Assembly: GCA_009787135.1 (NCBI GenBank)
Contig: WRGP01000216.1
Coordinates: 1-13,777, forward strand
Source of the DNA: Bacillota bacterium
Lineage (GTDB): Bacteria > Bacillota > Clostridia > Christensenellales > Aristaeellaceae
Length of the DNA stretch: 13,777 bases
Reading direction: 5' to 3'
Part shown: in pieces, positions 12,247 to 13,777 of the stretch
Position numbering within the stretch: position 1 is the first letter of the stretch
Layout: each line of letters starts with the position of its first letter
Program-made: the position numbers and the translations under genes
Notes under the pieces: model-generated
What the model saw: only the letters and a program-made list of their open reading frames with translations
The model's database searches: none
Told to the model about the DNA's origin: nothing

Positions 12247-13777
12247 TCCTTGCGCTCCTTGGAAACCCAAACAGCGGCAAGACGACGCTGTTTAACGCGC
12301 TGACGGGCCTAAAGCAGCATGTGGGCAATTTCCCCGGCGTTACGGTGGAGCGGATGGAAGGCGCTCTGCGCGCGGACAAGACCGCTTTGCTTGTGGATTT
12401 GCCGGGGATCTATTCGCTCTCGTCCGCGTCCGCGGAGGAGGCGGTCAGCAGCGGTTATCTAAGGGACCAGCCGCCGGACGCGATAATCAACATCGTGGAC
12501 GCGACCTGCCCGGAGCGCGGCCTGTACCTGACGACGCAGCTCCTGGCCCTTCGCGTTCCCATGGTGGTCGCGATGAACATGATGGATGAGGTGCGAAAGG
12601 GCGGCGGGTCGGTAGACTGCGCGGCGCTGTCGCGGGGGTTGGGCGTGCCTGTCCTGCCTGTCGCCGCGTCCAAGGGCGAAGGGGTGGCCGCGGTGGCGGC
12701 CGCCGCGCTGAAGGCAAAGCCGCCCCAGTGGAGCGGTCTGCCGGGCCGGGGGGATGGTGTGGAGGCGATGATCCTCCGCCGCTACGCGTTCCTCGAGGCG
12801 CTCTGCGGGAAGGCCGTACAAGGCGGGGAGGAAAGCGCCGCGCAGCGCCGGTCCCGCAGGGTGGACGAGGTGCTCACGCACCGCGTGTGGGCGTTCCCGA
12901 TCTTTTTCGGCATCATGGCGCTGGTGTTCTTCCTGACGTTTGGCCCCGTCGGCGGCAAGCTGCGGGACGCCTTCCAGTGGGGGATGGACGCCTTTGCCGG
13001 CGGCGTTGACCGGGCGCTCGTGTGGGCGGACGCGGCGGATTGGCTGCGCGGCCTGATTGTGCGCGGCGTTCTGGCGGGCGTTGGAAGCGTGCTGTCCTTC
13101 CTGCCCACGATTCTGACGCTATTCTTCCTGCTGTCCCTCCTGGAGGACAGCGGGTATATGGCGCGCATGGCCTTTGCCACGGATAGGCTGCTGCGCAAGG
13201 TTGGGTTGTCGGGCCGGTCCTTTGTGCCCGCGCTGCTGGGCTTTGGCTGTTCTGTGCCCGCCATTTTGGCGACGAGAACCTTGCCCACCGAGCGGGACCG
13301 CCGCATGACGGTGATGCTGGTGCCATTCCTCTCGTGCAGCGCGAAGCTGCCCATCTATACCATGTTCAGCCAAGCCTTCTTCCCGGGCCGCGAGGTCCTG
13401 GCGCTTTTCGCGCTGTACGCGGGCGGCGTGCTGACGGGCGTTCCCGTTGCCCTTTTGCTGCGCAAAACGGCGTTCCCGGGGAATGCCGCGCCGTTTGTGC
13501 TGGAGCTGCCCGCGTACCGCATGCCAACGGCTCAATCCGCGCTGCGGCTGGTGCGCGTCCGCACGGCGGCGTTTCTCCGCTGCGCGATGACGACGCTGCT
13601 GCTGGCGTCCATTGCCGTATGGGCTTTGCAGCGCGTGGATGGGTCGTTTCAGCCGGTGGCGGATAACGCCGATAGCCTGATGGCGGCCATGGGCAGGCGG
13701 GTGGCGCCGCTGTTCCTGCCGCTGGGCTTTGGTGACTGGCGGGCGGCCACGGCGCTGCTCACCGGCCTGATGGCCAA
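12243..13777 (+). CDS. feoB: FeoB ferrous iron transporter (3' end outside the window)
   Basis: The visible 511 codons encode the G domain, its helical linker and much of the membrane part of FeoB, the Fe(II) permease of the inner membrane. G1 is GNPNSGKTT (residues 8-16), the G2 threonine is in NFPGVTVE, G3 is DLPG, G4 is NMMD and G5 is VAASKGEG. A helical, charged segment follows (about 175-225, with QRRSRRVDE), then membrane helices from about residue 230. Two gate motifs are visible: GFGCSVPAI, where most family members have asparagine in place of serine, and PFLSCSAKLPIY. The GTG start overlaps feoA; GGAGG (12234-12238) lies 4 nt upstream. The frame is open to the window edge, with about a quarter of the usual length missing. 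No feoC is seen within the window. Confidence 0.95.
   Translation, partial: MILALLGNPNSGKTTLFNALTGLKQHVGNFPGVTVERMEGALRADKTALLVDLPGIYSLSSASAEEAVSSGYLRDQPPDAIINIVDATCPERGLYLTTQLLALRVPMVVAMNMMDEVRKGGGSVDCAALSRGLGVPVLPVAASKGEGVAAVAAAALKAKPPQWSGLPGRGDGVEAMILRRYAFLEALCGKAVQGGEESAAQRRSRRVDEVLTHRVWAFPIFFGIMALVFFLTFGPVGGKLRDAFQWGMDAFAGGVDRALVWADAADWLRGLIVRGVLAGVGSVLSFLPTILTLFFLLSLLEDSGYMARMAFATDRLLRKVGLSGRSFVPALLGFGCSVPAILATRTLPTERDRRMTVMLVPFLSCSAKLPIYTMFSQAFFPGREVLALFALYAGGVLTGVPVALLLRKTAFPGNAAPFVLELPAYRMPTAQSALRLVRVRTAAFLRCAMTTLLLASIAVWALQRVDGSFQPVADNADSLMAAMGRRVAPLFLPLGFGDWRAATALLTGLMA

Noticed and set aside
12782..13354. Minus-strand open frame of 190 codons opposite feoB
   Set aside because: The plus strand shows unbroken FeoB sequence with conserved motifs; the antisense frame has Ser/Arg/Pro bias only.
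1..13777. CRISPR array, tRNA or rRNA genes, transposase genes
   Set aside because: No regularly spaced direct repeats, cloverleaf-like sequences, rRNA stretches or transposase motifs were found on either strand.

Overview
The window reads as an accessory-rich stretch of a fairly G+C-rich chromosome from a Gram-positive-type bacterium, most likely a member of the Clostridia (Bacillota). The basis is strong AGGAGG-type ribosome binding sites, TTGACA/TATAAT-like promoters, GTG and TTG starts, secreted SH3-repeat proteins and gene pairs typical of Clostridia. This placement is inference; the window holds no rRNA or other taxonomic marker.

Left part (1-3418): a carbohydrate-type ABC importer operon with a clear promoter (148-176), a secreted solute-binding protein (218-1435) and two inner-membrane permeases (1624-2562, 2567-3418). 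No ATPase is encoded, so the importer probably borrows a shared one. The 188-nt gap between binding protein and first permease holds two mutually exclusive stable hairpins, one a perfect 30-bp palindrome, followed by a G-rich hairpin repeat with a second, partial copy at 9378-9405. This looks like a device for making more binding protein than permease.

Middle left (3419-5563): a single-gene unit for a 67-aa two-helix membrane protein with its own promoter and terminator, then an Lrp/AsnC regulator whose stop codon overlaps the start of a class I/II PLP aminotransferase, a pairing known for amino-acid-responsive control.

Middle (5564-9415): a degraded area. A secreted SH3-domain gene is split by a frameshift near 6190. 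It is followed by an SH3 C-terminal remnant with a second frameshift at a five-G run, an ABC ATPase fragment lacking Walker A, and an ABC-2 permease fragment. An intact secreted protein of similar layout lies on the opposite strand (8012-9163) with its own promoter.

Right part (9416-13777): a leftward two-gene operon encodes a four-helix membrane protein and an atypical Fpg/Nei-like DNA glycosylase that lacks the catalytic N-terminal proline. Divergent from it is an operon of an unrecognised 327-aa protein, feoA and feoB (cut by the window edge), for ferrous iron uptake. Its leader can fold into a UUCG-capped hairpin and then a 10-bp hairpin that buries the ribosome binding site of the 327-aa gene. 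That leader, with the unknown gene attached to feoAB, is the best candidate here for undescribed biology.
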